Shown piece by piece: positions 31,384 to 41,113 of a stretch of 63,769 nt of DNA. Origin of the DNA: JBEISR01 sp044337705 (GTDB lineage: Bacteria > Planctomycetota > Planctomycetia > Pirellulales > Pirellulaceae); the NCBI GenBank assembly GCA_044337705.1, contig JBIINB010000011.1, forward strand, positions 1 through 63,769, written 5' to 3'. The position numbers were made by a program, and so were the translations under genes. The number at the start of each line of letters is the position of its first letter. The stretch's first letter is position 1. The notes under the pieces were generated by a model that worked only from the letters and a program-made list of their open reading frames with translations, searched no databases and had not been told where the DNA came from.

Positions 31384-33267
31384 GTGACGTCGACATTCGA
31401 CCAAGCGATCAAAGAGCAGATTCGGACGAAGATCAACATCGTCGATCTGATCGCAAGCTACACCGAACTGCGGAACTCCGGCCGTCAGTTCGTGGCTATC
31501 TGTCCGTGGCACAACGACACGCGTCCGAGCCTTCAGGTGAATCCCGATCGCCAGACCTGGAAGTGCTGGGTCTGTGATATTGGCGGCGACGTGTTTTCCT
31601 GGGTGATGCAGAAAGAGGGGATGAGCTTCCCGGAAGCTGCTAGGCTGCTGGCGGACCGTGCAGGAGTCACTATTCCCGAATTGTCCAAGAGCGGACGCGG
31701 GAATGATTCAGGCTATGGTAAGAAGCAGATGCTGGATGCCATGCGGTGGGTGGTCGACCGGTACCAGGCAGCGCTACAGCAAGAGCCGGCCGCGACAGGG
31801 TACTTGGCCGAACGAGGGATTGCGGTCAGCGAGATCGAAAAATTTCAGGTTGGTTATGCGCCATCGGGTTGGAACTGGTTGAGGGATGAGGCGAGGAAGG
31901 CGGGGGTCGATGAAAAACTGCTGCACCTGCTGAATGTTCTGGTCCCCAACCAGAATGGCGGATACTACGATCGTTTCCGATCCAGAGTGCTTTTTCCGAT
32001 CTGCGATCCGCTCAGCAATCCGATTGCGATCGGCGGGCGAATTCTTCCTGGGGAAGCTCAGGATCGGGAGCAGGCGAAATACATCAACAGCAGCGAAACG
32101 CCGCTGTATCACAAAAGCCATCAGCTATACGGGCTGCATCTGGCGAGGGAGGCGATTGCCAAGAGCAAAAAGGCGGTGGTGGTGGAAGGGTACACCGACG
32201 TCATCATGGCTCACCAGCACGGCCTTTCGGAAGCCGTGGCCGTCTGCGGGACGGCGCTTGGTGATGGGCACATACGACTGCTGAAGCGCTACTGCGATTC
32301 AGTGGTTCTGCTGTTGGATGGGGATGAGGCGGGTCAGAAGCGAACCAATGAAATCCTCAACCTGTTCGTCGCGGCCAATGTCGACTTGCGAGTGGCGACG
32401 TTGCCAGATGGCTTGGATCCCTGCGATTTCTTGATCGAACGAGGTGGCGATGCGTTGAGGGAGGTGATTGCAGGGGCCAGCGATGCACTGGAGCATAAGA
32501 TCCAGGTCTCCGTCCGCGGCTTTGACCCTCTGGCCGATACGCACCGCGCCACGCAGTCGCTGGAGGATATACTCCGCACACTTGCCCTGACACCCGACTC
32601 CACCGCCCCGGGAGCACCCGGAGCGTTGCGGCGCGAGCAGATGCTGAACCGGTTGCAGCGAACCTTCGGTATCTCCATCGAAATGCTCCGCAAGAGGATG
32701 AAGGAACTGAAGCAACAGAGTCAACGATCGCGGGCGACTGTCCATGGTGAGCCAGTGGCTTCCGATTCGCCCGCCCGCAGTTCGATGAAATATGGCGATC
32801 TGGATCCCTGGGATCTTGAGCTCCTTGAAATCTTTGTTCTCCATCCCGAAGTGGTGTCGCTGGCCCTGGAACGCTGCTCGGAGGATTACCTTCGCAGCGA
32901 ACCGGGAAGGTTGCTGTGGCGGGTTTACCGCGATCTGGAGGCGGAAGGAGCGGATTTGGGGTTTGACCAGGTGCTTTGCTGCACCGAAGATCCCCTAGTC
33001 AAAAACTTATTGGCTTCGATCCATCTCCAGGCTGTTAGCAAACAGCAGGTGACTCGTTGGACCGGACCGCAGCGCCTGCAGGCTTTGCTGGATCACGTTG
33101 CCAGGGAGGAGCAGCAGCAGAGGGAGTTGCGTATGGTAGAGGCGATGCGGGGTGACCAGATAGGGCAGGACGAAGCTGCTGATCTGCTCCTCCAATTGGT
33201 CGCGCACCGGCGTTTTGAGTTGGGGGTGGAACTGAAGGGACCGGAAGAAGGAGACGAACAACGATGA
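31384..33267 (+). CDS. dnaG: DNA primase DnaG
   Basis: DnaG makes RNA primers at the replication fork. The 627-residue protein has the N-terminal CHC2 zinc finger (CPWHND and CWVCDIGGD, residues 40-65), the catalytic core, and TOPRIM metal-binding motifs in VVVEGYTDVIMAHQ and LLLDGDEAGQKRT. A C-terminal helicase-interaction domain follows the FGISIEMLRKRM helix. The start is GTG 31384, with GGAG 6 bases upstream. The primary sigma factor gene follows after 118 bases, giving the dnaG-rpoD part of the classical macromolecular synthesis operon; rpsU is absent here. Confidence 0.95.
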   Translation: MTSTFDQAIKEQIRTKINIVDLIASYTELRNSGRQFVAICPWHNDTRPSLQVNPDRQTWKCWVCDIGGDVFSWVMQKEGMSFPEAARLLADRAGVTIPELSKSGRGNDSGYGKKQMLDAMRWVVDRYQAALQQEPAATGYLAERGIAVSEIEKFQVGYAPSGWNWLRDEARKAGVDEKLLHLLNVLVPNQNGGYYDRFRSRVLFPICDPLSNPIAIGGRILPGEAQDREQAKYINSSETPLYHKSHQLYGLHLAREAIAKSKKAVVVEGYTDVIMAHQHGLSEAVAVCGTALGDGHIRLLKRYCDSVVLLLDGDEAGQKRTNEILNLFVAANVDLRVATLPDGLDPCDFLIERGGDALREVIAGASDALEHKIQVSVRGFDPLADTHRATQSLEDILRTLALTPDSTAPGAPGALRREQMLNRLQRTFGISIEMLRKRMKELKQQSQRSRATVHGEPVASDSPARSSMKYGDLDPWDLELLEIFVLHPEVVSLALERCSEDYLRSEPGRLLWRVYRDLEAEGADLGFDQVLCCTEDPLVKNLLASIHLQAVSKQQVTRWTGPQRLQALLDHVAREEQQQRELRMVEAMRGDQIGQDEAADLLLQLVAHRRFELGVELKGPEEGDEQR

Positions 33268-33385
33268 TTCTTTGAGGGTGGCAATAGCAAAGCCGAAGTG
33301 GGAAATGGAGAGCCTGCGACGGCGATAGACAAAGACACGGTGCCTGACATGGCACCACTACGGGACATTAAAGGAGTGATCGACC

Positions 33386-35008
33386 GTGGAACAGACAGCG
33401 ATGAATTTGCGTCATCTGATTGCCGAAGGTAAGCGACAGGGGTATCTGACCTACCAGCAGGTCAACCGGTATCTTCCAGATGAGGCCAGCAGTGCTGAAA
33501 AGCTCGACCAATTGCTTCGTGCGCTTAAACGCCATGGCATCGAACTGAGAAATTCCCCAGAGCCATTGATGGATCGTCAGCCAGGCGACTCGGACGAGTC
33601 GCTTGATGTTCCCTCCTCGGAATTGACTCGGCTGACCAGCGATCCCATTCGACTGTATCTGAGCCAGATGTGTGAAATCCCTCTTCTCAGTCGCGAAGAA
33701 GAGATCGGTCTTGCCAAGAAGATCGAGATCCATCGCAAGTTGTTTCGCACCGCTGTGCTGGGTAATCCTTGGGCGCTCAAGCAAGCGACCTCCGTGCTTC
33801 AGCAGGTTCATGAGGGGCTACTGCCATTTGATCGAACAATCAAGGTTTCGCTGACGGAGCGGCTGACCAAGGAACAGATTTCTGCGCGCATGCCACACAA
33901 CCTGAGGACCTTGGAGTTTCTCATTCGGGAAGTTCAGGGGCTGTTTCATCAGGTGGTACGAAAGAGCACCCGCAAGAAAGACCGCGATCAAGCCGTAGTG
34001 CGGATGATGCGCAACCGCCGCAAGAATCTAGTTCTGGTAGAAGAACTTTCGCTGCGATCGCGACGCATTCAGCCTTTGATGAAGCAACTGGTCCAGCATT
34101 CGGACCGGATGCAATGGCTGAAAGGCCGCATCGAGCAATTGGAAGATACCGGCTATGACAGCGTTGAACTACGCCGATTCCGATCGGAGCTACGGCGCCT
34201 GATCCTGCTGGTTCAGGAGAGCCCCGCGGCTCTGAAGCGACGCTGCGCCGAGTTTCAGAAGCATCACAAGGAATTCGAGAATGCCAAAAGAGAACTTTCC
34301 AATGGCAATCTGCGCCTTGTGGTTTCGATCGCCAAGAAGTACCGGAACCGCGGCCTGAGCTTTCTGGATTTGATCCAGGAAGGAAACACCGGTTTGATGC
34401 GGGCGGTCGACAAATACGAGTACCGGCGCGGCTTCAAGTTCTCGACCTATGCCACCTGGTGGATTAGGCAGGCGATCACGCGCGCCATCTCCGACCAGGC
34501 CCGCACCATCCGCATTCCGGTTCATATGATCGATGTGCTAAGTCGTCTAAGGGCTCATCAGAAGGAACTGACGCAGCAATTGGAGCGAGAGCCAACCTTT
34601 GAGGAGCTCGCGGAAGCATCGGGCGTCGGCCTGGAAGAAGTTCGGCGCGTGATGGATATCGGCCGCAATCCCACCAGTCTCGACCGACCGGTAGGCGATG
34701 GCGACGAGAATGTGCTGGCCGAACTTCTGGAGGATCCGGGGCGGGATAACCCGATGAACAACGCCACCAACGGCATGCTCCGCGACAAAATCGAGGGAGT
34801 TCTTAAGACGCTTACGTACCGCGAGCGGGAGATCATTCGACTGCGATATGGACTCCTGGATGGCTATTCGTACACACTGGAAGAAGTAGGCCGGATCTTC
34901 AAGGTGACCCGCGAGCGAGTGCGGCAGATCGAGGCAAAGGCGGTTGCGAAAATGCAGAGCCCCGTTCGATCGGAACAGTTGAGCGACTTCCTGAAGAAGG
35001 CTGGCTGA
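33386..35008 (+). CDS. rpoD: Primary RNA polymerase sigma factor (RpoD/SigA)
   Basis: This is the housekeeping sigma factor. The 540-residue protein has a short N-terminal region-1.1-like part, region 1.2 (DPIRLYLSQMCEIPLLSREEE), and a long charged non-conserved region of about 180 residues. Then come regions 2.1-2.4 (NLRLVVSIAKKYRNRGLSFL and STYATWWIRQAITRAI), region 3, and region 4.2 with the helix-turn-helix YTLEEVGRIFKVTRERVRQ. The GTG at 33386 is preceded by AAGGAG 9 bases upstream. It is the last gene before a strong terminator. The long insertion between regions 1.2 and 2 is larger than in most SigA proteins but within the range seen for RpoD. Confidence 0.95.
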   Translation: MEQTAMNLRHLIAEGKRQGYLTYQQVNRYLPDEASSAEKLDQLLRALKRHGIELRNSPEPLMDRQPGDSDESLDVPSSELTRLTSDPIRLYLSQMCEIPLLSREEEIGLAKKIEIHRKLFRTAVLGNPWALKQATSVLQQVHEGLLPFDRTIKVSLTERLTKEQISARMPHNLRTLEFLIREVQGLFHQVVRKSTRKKDRDQAVVRMMRNRRKNLVLVEELSLRSRRIQPLMKQLVQHSDRMQWLKGRIEQLEDTGYDSVELRRFRSELRRLILLVQESPAALKRRCAEFQKHHKEFENAKRELSNGNLRLVVSIAKKYRNRGLSFLDLIQEGNTGLMRAVDKYEYRRGFKFSTYATWWIRQAITRAISDQARTIRIPVHMIDVLSRLRAHQKELTQQLEREPTFEELAEASGVGLEEVRRVMDIGRNPTSLDRPVGDGDENVLAELLEDPGRDNPMNNATNGMLRDKIEGVLKTLTYREREIIRLRYGLLDGYSYTLEEVGRIFKVTRERVRQIEAKAVAKMQSPVRSEQLSDFLKKAG

Positions 35009-35046
35009 GCCAACGGAAATTTGTTGGAACAACAGTTGTTGCGACT

Positions 35047-35074
35047 CCAGCTCCCTCGGGAGCTGGCGTTTTTT
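35047..35074 (+). terminator. Rho-independent terminator after rpoD
   Basis: A perfect 8-bp stem, CCAGCTCC (35047-35054) with GGAGCTGG (35059-35066), has a 4-base loop and is followed by CGTTTTTT. It lies 38 bases after the rpoD stop. Confidence 0.93.
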
Positions 35075-35185
35075 GTGTCTGGATTCCAAGATTGGTGAGT
35101 CTGGCCCGAAGAGGCGCCATAAGGCGCTTGTGTTGGCTTCAGATTTTTTTGTCTCAGGACGAGATTGCAACTAGGAGTTGAGGGA

Positions 35186-36058
35186 ATGCAGCTGCAAATC
35201 CGGGAACTCTCTAAGAGGTATTCCAACGGTGTTCAAGCCTTGGATCGCGTTACCCTGACGATTCCTCAAGGGATGTATGGTTTGCTGGGACCTAATGGTG
35301 CGGGGAAATCGACGCTGATGCGGACGGTGGCAACGTTGCAGGAGGCCGATTCCGGTGAAGTGAGTTTCGGCGACATCGATGTGCTGAAGGAGCCCGATCG
35401 GCTGCGGCGAGTTCTTGGTTATCTACCCCAGGAATTCGGTGTATATCCTCGGACCAGTGCCACCGAGCTCCTAAACCACTTCGCCGTCCTCAAGGGGATC
35501 GGTTCTTCGTCGCTTCGAAAGGAGGTAGTGGAGGGACTGCTGCACCGAGTCAATCTCTTTGAACATCGCAAAAAAGCCGTCTCCAGCTATTCCGGTGGCA
35601 TGCGGCAACGATTTGGAATTGCACAGGCCCTTCTGGGAGATCCCAAGCTGTTGATTGTGGATGAGCCGACGGCGGGTTTGGATCCGGGAGAGCGAAACCG
35701 CTTCTATAATCTGCTGGCCGAACTCGGGGAGTCGATCGTGGTGATCCTTTCCACCCACATCGTTCAGGATGTCAAAGAACTCTGCACTCAGATGGCCATA
35801 CTCGATCGCGGCCAGCTGCTCTATTCCGGAAGTCCCGACGAAGGGGAAAAGCGGTTGGAGGGGAAGATCTGGAGTCGATCGATGAGCAAAGGGGAGCTGG
35901 AACGGATCCAGCAGACTCATCGCGTCGTTTCCAGCAAGCTGGTGGCAGGAAGGCCGCTGGTCCATGTCTATTGCGATCAGGATCCCGGAGAAGGATTCAC
36001 CCAGGTGGAGCCTGACCTTGAGGATCTTTTCTTCTCGACGCTTCAGGGGGTGGCCTGA
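35186..36058 (+). CDS. ABC transporter ATP-binding protein
   Basis: The 290-residue ATPase drives the membrane protein encoded next to it. Motifs are Walker A GPNGAGKST (about residues 36-44), signature YSGGMRQRFGIAQ, Walker B LLIVDEPTAGLDP and the H-loop STHIVQDV. A C-terminal domain of about 90 residues follows. ATG 35186 is preferred over the upstream frame start because a GGAG-type site lies just before it and the conserved IRELSKRY strand begins at once. The stop overlaps the next ATG by one base (TGATG), so the pair is coupled. Confidence 0.93.
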   Translation: MQLQIRELSKRYSNGVQALDRVTLTIPQGMYGLLGPNGAGKSTLMRTVATLQEADSGEVSFGDIDVLKEPDRLRRVLGYLPQEFGVYPRTSATELLNHFAVLKGIGSSSLRKEVVEGLLHRVNLFEHRKKAVSSYSGGMRQRFGIAQALLGDPKLLIVDEPTAGLDPGERNRFYNLLAELGESIVVILSTHIVQDVKELCTQMAILDRGQLLYSGSPDEGEKRLEGKIWSRSMSKGELERIQQTHRVVSSKLVAGRPLVHVYCDQDPGEGFTQVEPDLEDLFFSTLQGVA

Positions 36059-39000
36059 TGTTCTGGGAATTCCTCCGATTCGAATGGAAGTACTGGCTAC
36101 GTGGCTGGATGATCTATATTTTTCTGGCGATCGTTGCGCTGTTGTTCTTCGGCGCAGCGACTTCCGACCAGATTCAGATCGGTGGGGCATTCGGGCCGGT
36201 CCATCGCAATGCACCCTATGCGATCCAGCGAAGCTATGCGATTGCCAGTATTCTTTGTGCGCTGATGGTAGCCGCATTCATCGATGGAGCGGCAACGCGA
36301 GATTTTACGACGGGCAGTCGTGAACTGGTCTTCAGCAAGCCGATTCGACGCTGGGGCTATCTCCTTGGAAGATTCTTCGGTGGGATGACCGCATCACTGA
36401 TCCCTATGCTCGGTGTCTCACTGGGCATCGTCGTTGCGGGCCTGATGCCCTGGATCGACGTCGAAGATTGGGGAAAGGAATCGTGGCTGGCGCATGTCCG
36501 CGGATTCCTGATGTTCGCGCTTCCCAACACTTTGTTTTTTGCCGCCGTGGTCTTTGCGATCGCTACCACCACACGTAGCACCTTGTTGTCCTACCTCGGG
36601 CTGCTCGCCGTGCTCGTGCTCTATGCGATCGCACAGAGTTACCTTGGTGATCTTCGCAACCAAAAGCTTGCAACGCTTCTGGATCCCTTAGGGATCGCGG
36701 CGTTCGGCGTCGAGACGCGTTATTGGACAGTGGACGAGAAGAACACGCAAAGCTTGGGATGGACCGAATCGCTGGTTCTGAATCGGGCTCTGTGGGGGAC
36801 GGTCTCGCTTGCCATCATGGCGATCGGAGGTAGCCTGTTTTCTTTCGCGGACCGGAGCAAGTCCAAGCGAAGACAACAGCTGGATGGCGAAGCGACTGCG
36901 GCGTCCGCAACCTTCGGCCATGCTGCAGCAATTTCCATTCCGAAGGTCGCAGCAGAAAGCCACGGCTTGGCGTGGTGGCTGCAATGCTTTGGCAATCAGT
37001 TCCTTGTCGACTCCAAAGCCATCTTCCGAAGCACCACCTTCCTCGTACTGGCTGCAATCTCCTTGCTCAATACGCTGCCTGCCCTATGGCTTGATCTTGG
37101 GGGCCGGTATGGCGTCAGTTCCTTCCCTGTCACGTACATGCAGGTTGAAAAGATCGAAGGCTCCTTGAACTTCTTCCTCCTTGCGATGTTGACAGTGTTT
37201 GCCGGCTGGTTGATTTGGAGGGATCGCGACGCCAAGATGCACGAGATGATAGGGAGCACCGCAGCTCCGCAGACGGCGCGGCTGCTTGCCCATCTAGCAT
37301 CTCTTTTGGCCTTGGTCGCTGCGATCTATCTCCTGGCCATCTTCAGCTCAGTCCTGTCGCAGGCCTCCCGAGGCTATCACCGATATCAGTGGGGAGTCTA
37401 TTTCCAGCTGCTTTTCGGAAATACGTTCTGGAGTATTTCATTCCTGGCAGTCCTGGCCATTGCCTGTCATGCATTGGCTCCCAACAAATACCTGGGCTAT
37501 GCGATTTTCATCGCTGCTGCCATCGTCCTGTCGGTCGGCTGGTCGGCTTTGGGGATCGATTCGCTTCTATTCCGCTTTGGCGAAACTCCGCGTGTTGTCT
37601 ATTCGGAATTCTACGGAGTGCAGCCGTTCGTGAGCGGTTGGTTGGGATTCAGTCTCTACTGGACATTGTTCTGTAGCCTGCTGCTGTGGTTTGCAGCCAT
37701 GATCGTACACCGAGGAGTACCAGCATCGCTGAAAGAGCGGCTGAGGCGGGGTTGGCGTTCGATGCCAGCTTCCATGATGGTGTGGGGACTGGTCAGCCTG
37801 GCCGGATGGCTGGGGCTTGGTGGCTACCTGGGTTACCAGACCATGGTGCTCAATAAGATCATCCCCGCCGACGCTTTCGAAAAGAGCCAAGCGGAGTACG
37901 AAAAGAGTTACAAGAAGAACGAAAAGCATCCGGCTCCCCGAATCGAATCGGTCAAGTATCAAATCGATCTCGATCCACCGACCCGCAACATGGTGATGAA
38001 AGCCGATCGGATCCTGCACAACCGTACTGGCGGATCGATCGACACCATTTTTGTTACCTTCGACCCACGATTGAAGCACGAGGTGAAGATCGAGCGAGGG
38101 GCGATGGTGATGGAGGACAAGAAGCTGGGCTTCAGCCAATGGAAGATTGAACCGCCCATGGAAGCGGGTGAGCGACTGAAGATGGATTCGACCACCGCGA
38201 CGGCACATCGCGGAATCGAAAATCAGGTAAGCGACCTGCAGTTTCAGCCGAATGGAACCTTCTTCAACAACGAATTGGTGCCGTCGATCGGTTACCAGGT
38301 CGACCGCGAAATCAGCGATCCTAAAGCGCGAAAGAAACAAAAGCTGGAAGGGATGCTGGAGTGGCCCGAGCTATCGCGGGAGAACAGAGAAGCCTGCTTC
38401 CATCACTATCTTGGAGAGCCAGCCGACTGGGTCGATGTAGAAACCGTGATCAGCACCACCAAGGATCAGATCGCCGTCGCGCCAGGGAGTCTGATCGAGC
38501 AATGGACCGAAGGCGATCGTGCCTTCTTCCGCTACAAGCTGGATCATCCCTCGATGAATTTCTATTCCTTTATCTCGGCGAAGTACGACGTTCTTCGGGA
38601 AAAGCAGGGAGAAGTAGATGTAGAGGTCTATTATCACCCAGAACATGCATGGAATATCGAACGGATGGCGCAGGCGGTAAAGGATTCGATCGCCTACTGC
38701 GGTCAGCAGTTTGGCCCCTTCCGGCATAAGCAGGCGCGTATCGTGGAGTTTCCGAGAGTTGCCTCCTTTGCCCAGGCCTTTCCCGGGACGATGCCGTATT
38801 CGGAGAGCATCGGGTTTATCGACGACTTGCGCGACCCGGAAAAAATTGATGTCGTCTACTATGTGGTCGCCCATGAAATGGCTCACCAGTGGTGGGCTCA
38901 TCAGGTTGTCGGTGCCAGGATGCAGGGTGCAACCTTGCTGTCCGAAACCCTCGCGCAGTACACGGCGCTGATGCTGATGGAGCGGCGGTATGGCAAGGGT

Positions 39001-39690
39001 ATGATGCGGGTCTTTCTGAAGTACGAACTCGATGCCTACCTCGAGGCGAGAGGAAGTAGCCGACGGGAGGAAAAACCGCTGCTGCGCGTTGAACCAAGTC
39101 AGGGGTACATTCATTACAACAAGGGGAGCGTTGTCCTGTATGCCCTGAAGGAGTTGATGGGAGAAAACCGCATCAATACCGCACTCAAGGAATTGGTCGA
39201 CGCGTTCGCTTACAAGGATCCACCCTATCCCACCTCCCTGGAATTGGTCGATCGACTGAAGAAACATGCACCGCAGGAACTGCACGGCTGGATCGATGAT
39301 CAGTTTGGCAAGATCGTGCTGTACGAGAATCGTCTGATCGATGCCAAAGTGGTCAAGCTACCCGATGGGAAGTATGAAGTGACAGGCAAGGCAACCTTCC
39401 GAAAAGTGGAGGCGGATGGAAAGGGTGCGGAAACCCAAGTGAAATTGGCCGACTGGATCGAGATCGGGGTGATCGACAAGCCGAAAGGAGACGCAGAGGA
39501 AGGGGAAGTAAGCAAATTCGAAAGAATCTTCGTCGATGGCTCGGAAGCCACCTTTCGACTGGTTGTGGATGAAGAACCGTACCAGGTAGCAGTGGACCCA
39601 AGATGTCTTCTGATCGATCGCGTACCCGGTGACAACGTGAAGAAACCGGATCCAGCGACCAGCAAGGCAAATACAGTAGCTGGAATCTAG
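36058..39690 (+). CDS. ABC permease fused to an M1-family metallopeptidase
   Basis: The 1210-residue protein combines an ABC-2 permease (about twelve helices, residues 15-590) with an extracytoplasmic M1 aminopeptidase-like domain (about residues 630-1080). The zinc site is HEMAH (residues 939-943), followed 20 residues later by the third ligand in LLSETLAQY. The spacing is one longer than in classical M1 enzymes but usual for permease-M1 fusions. The GAMEN exopeptidase motif is not visible; its place seems taken by MPYSESIGF. The ATPase gene ends on its start codon, so the two form one transporter. It may cleave exported peptides during or after transport. The fusion itself is known in other bacteria; the substrate is not. 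Confidence 0.9.
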   Translation: MFWEFLRFEWKYWLRGWMIYIFLAIVALLFFGAATSDQIQIGGAFGPVHRNAPYAIQRSYAIASILCALMVAAFIDGAATRDFTTGSRELVFSKPIRRWGYLLGRFFGGMTASLIPMLGVSLGIVVAGLMPWIDVEDWGKESWLAHVRGFLMFALPNTLFFAAVVFAIATTTRSTLLSYLGLLAVLVLYAIAQSYLGDLRNQKLATLLDPLGIAAFGVETRYWTVDEKNTQSLGWTESLVLNRALWGTVSLAIMAIGGSLFSFADRSKSKRRQQLDGEATAASATFGHAAAISIPKVAAESHGLAWWLQCFGNQFLVDSKAIFRSTTFLVLAAISLLNTLPALWLDLGGRYGVSSFPVTYMQVEKIEGSLNFFLLAMLTVFAGWLIWRDRDAKMHEMIGSTAAPQTARLLAHLASLLALVAAIYLLAIFSSVLSQASRGYHRYQWGVYFQLLFGNTFWSISFLAVLAIACHALAPNKYLGYAIFIAAAIVLSVGWSALGIDSLLFRFGETPRVVYSEFYGVQPFVSGWLGFSLYWTLFCSLLLWFAAMIVHRGVPASLKERLRRGWRSMPASMMVWGLVSLAGWLGLGGYLGYQTMVLNKIIPADAFEKSQAEYEKSYKKNEKHPAPRIESVKYQIDLDPPTRNMVMKADRILHNRTGGSIDTIFVTFDPRLKHEVKIERGAMVMEDKKLGFSQWKIEPPMEAGERLKMDSTTATAHRGIENQVSDLQFQPNGTFFNNELVPSIGYQVDREISDPKARKKQKLEGMLEWPELSRENREACFHHYLGEPADWVDVETVISTTKDQIAVAPGSLIEQWTEGDRAFFRYKLDHPSMNFYSFISAKYDVLREKQGEVDVEVYYHPEHAWNIERMAQAVKDSIAYCGQQFGPFRHKQARIVEFPRVASFAQAFPGTMPYSESIGFIDDLRDPEKIDVVYYVVAHEMAHQWWAHQVVGARMQGATLLSETLAQYTALMLMERRYGKGMMRVFLKYELDAYLEARGSSRREEKPLLRVEPSQGYIHYNKGSVVLYALKELMGENRINTALKELVDAFAYKDPPYPTSLELVDRLKKHAPQELHGWIDDQFGKIVLYENRLIDAKVVKLPDGKYEVTGKATFRKVEADGKGAETQVKLADWIEIGVIDKPKGDAEEGEVSKFERIFVDGSEATFRLVVDEEPYQVAVDPRCLLIDRVPGDNVKKPDPATSKANTVAGI

Positions 39691-39730
39691 CCCAGAAATT
39701 CCATTCGGCTTTGTCAATTCATCGTCAACT

Positions 39731-39763
39731 CGGGGCTCGTGCTTGACGGGCTCCCCGGTTTGT
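39731..39763. terminator. Hairpin between convergent genes, possible weak terminator
   Basis: CGGGGCTCG (39731-39739) can pair with CGGG and CCCCG (39747-39757) around a 2-base bulge, with GTTTGTGATTT after it. It lies between the M1-fusion gene and fabI. The stem is imperfect and there is no clean T-run. Confidence 0.3.
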
Positions 39764-39808
39764 GATTTCGATGCCTCTGTGTCTTAAGCACCTGCAATGA
39801 GGTTGGTA

Positions 39809-40606
39809 TCAGTCAGCCATCTTCTTGAGGATCGCCTGATCGAAATAGTTGGTCGACATCGCTGCATCGACGACGATGGCCTGTGCGTTGATGCCGCTGG
39901 AGCGTTGGCTGAGCAAAAAGGTGGCGACGTTAGCCACTTCTTCCGTAGCCACACCACGGCCTCGGGGAATCGCCTTCTCGGCGAACAGATAGGCGTCAAC
40001 ATAGCCCGGAATGCCTGCTGAAGCACTCGTCTTCAGCAGACCAGCGGCCACTGCGTTGAAGCGCACCTCGGAAAAGCGACTGAAGGATTTAGCAAGAAAT
40101 GCCAGCGAGGATTCGAGGGCGGCCTTGATGGGTGCCATGAAACCATAACTTTCGCTTGCCATCCTAGTCGTTGAGATACCGATGGTAACCACAGAAGCCT
40201 GAGGCGCCAGAAGGTCCTTCATCGCATTGGAGAGAGCGATCAGGGAAAAGCAGGAGATATCGACCGCCTGCAGGAACTGGCCCCTTGTTGTTTCGTGAAA
40301 TGGCCGCATTCCCTGAGAATAATCGGCAAATGCGATCGAATGAACGAATCCGTCGATTGGAGTCTTCGATTCGCCAAGCGCCTCAGCCAACGCATCGATT
40401 TGGGCCTGGTGTTCCACGTCGCAGCAATGAATCGTCGACTCACCCAAAATCTTCCTGCACTGTTCCAATCGCTGGGCGCTGCGAACCACATACTCGACCG
40501 TTGCGCCTTCAGCCTCCAGCAGTTTGCCGATCGCGAAAGCGACGCTCTTGCGATTGGCGACCCCAAGGACCACCATTCGCTTACCTTCCAATCCCAAAAA
40601 GCCCAT
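39809..40606 (-). CDS. fabI: Enoyl-[acyl-carrier-protein] reductase (FabI type)
   Basis: FabI reduces the enoyl-ACP double bond in the last step of each fatty-acid elongation round. The 265-residue short-chain dehydrogenase has the FabI-type nucleotide motif VLGVANRKSVAFAIG, the strand VHSIAFADY, and the catalytic Tyr-x-x-Met-x-x-x-Lys seen as YGFMAPIKAAL. The C-terminus has the FabI region NAQAIVVDAAM. The FabZ-like gene lies 38 bases upstream on the same strand and a CrtI-like oxidoreductase before that, so it is probably the third gene of one unit. It may be the housekeeping enzyme or one dedicated to a special lipid. Confidence 0.93.
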   Translation of the reverse strand: MGFLGLEGKRMVVLGVANRKSVAFAIGKLLEAEGATVEYVVRSAQRLEQCRKILGESTIHCCDVEHQAQIDALAEALGESKTPIDGFVHSIAFADYSQGMRPFHETTRGQFLQAVDISCFSLIALSNAMKDLLAPQASVVTIGISTTRMASESYGFMAPIKAALESSLAFLAKSFSRFSEVRFNAVAAGLLKTSASAGIPGYVDAYLFAEKAIPRGRGVATEEVANVATFLLSQRSSGINAQAIVVDAAMSTNYFDQAILKKMAD

Positions 40607-40644
40607 CCTTTACCTCACAGTTTCATCGGACTCGTAGAAAGATG

Positions 40645-41067
40645 TCACTGAGGAGCGGCGACGGTGCAGGCGAAGTCGAGTCGAGCGGCCAGTTTGCCGT
40701 CCACTGAAATTTTCCCGGTCATGAAGTAGGCAGCGGAGACCACTTCATTGAGAGTGACATGGATTTCGACTGTATCACCCGGGCGGACCATCTTCTTGAA
40801 TTTCACTCCATCCAGCCGCGTTGCTACGGGGACAGCGCCCTCCTTGGGGGTGAATTTCGAAAGCAAGATCGCCCCCGACTGAAGGGCGCACTCACACAGG
40901 ATGACTCCAGGAACCAGGGGGTAATTAGGGAAATGGCCTTGAGTAAAGTACTCGTCCGGTCGAAAAGTTTTCCGGCATCGAATCTCCTGCTCCGTCTGTT
41001 CGAGGATTGCATCGACCAGAAGCATAGGAGGACGATGTGGGATGGCGCTGGTGATCGCTGGGTCCAT
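40645..41067 (-). CDS. fabZ: FabZ-like 3-hydroxyacyl-ACP dehydratase
   Basis: This 140-residue hot-dog-fold protein has the FabZ start (IPHRPPMLLVDAI), the catalytic histidine motif GHFPNYPLVPGV and the downstream acidic residue in CECALQSGAIL. FabZ removes water from 3-hydroxyacyl-ACP to give trans-2-enoyl-ACP, the substrate of FabI encoded next. ATG 41067 is chosen because the conserved domain begins there; the open frame continues upstream into the CrtI-like gene. The length is normal for FabZ. The gap to the CrtI-like gene is 46 bases and to fabI 38 bases. Confidence 0.9.
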   Translation of the reverse strand: MDPAITSAIPHRPPMLLVDAILEQTEQEIRCRKTFRPDEYFTQGHFPNYPLVPGVILCECALQSGAILLSKFTPKEGAVPVATRLDGVKFKKMVRPGDTVEIHVTLNEVVSAAYFMTGKISVDGKLAARLDFACTVAAPQ

Positions 41068-41113
41068 GGGAATGACTTTCTCGAATGGCAATAGCCAGAA
41101 TGATTCCGTTGCA

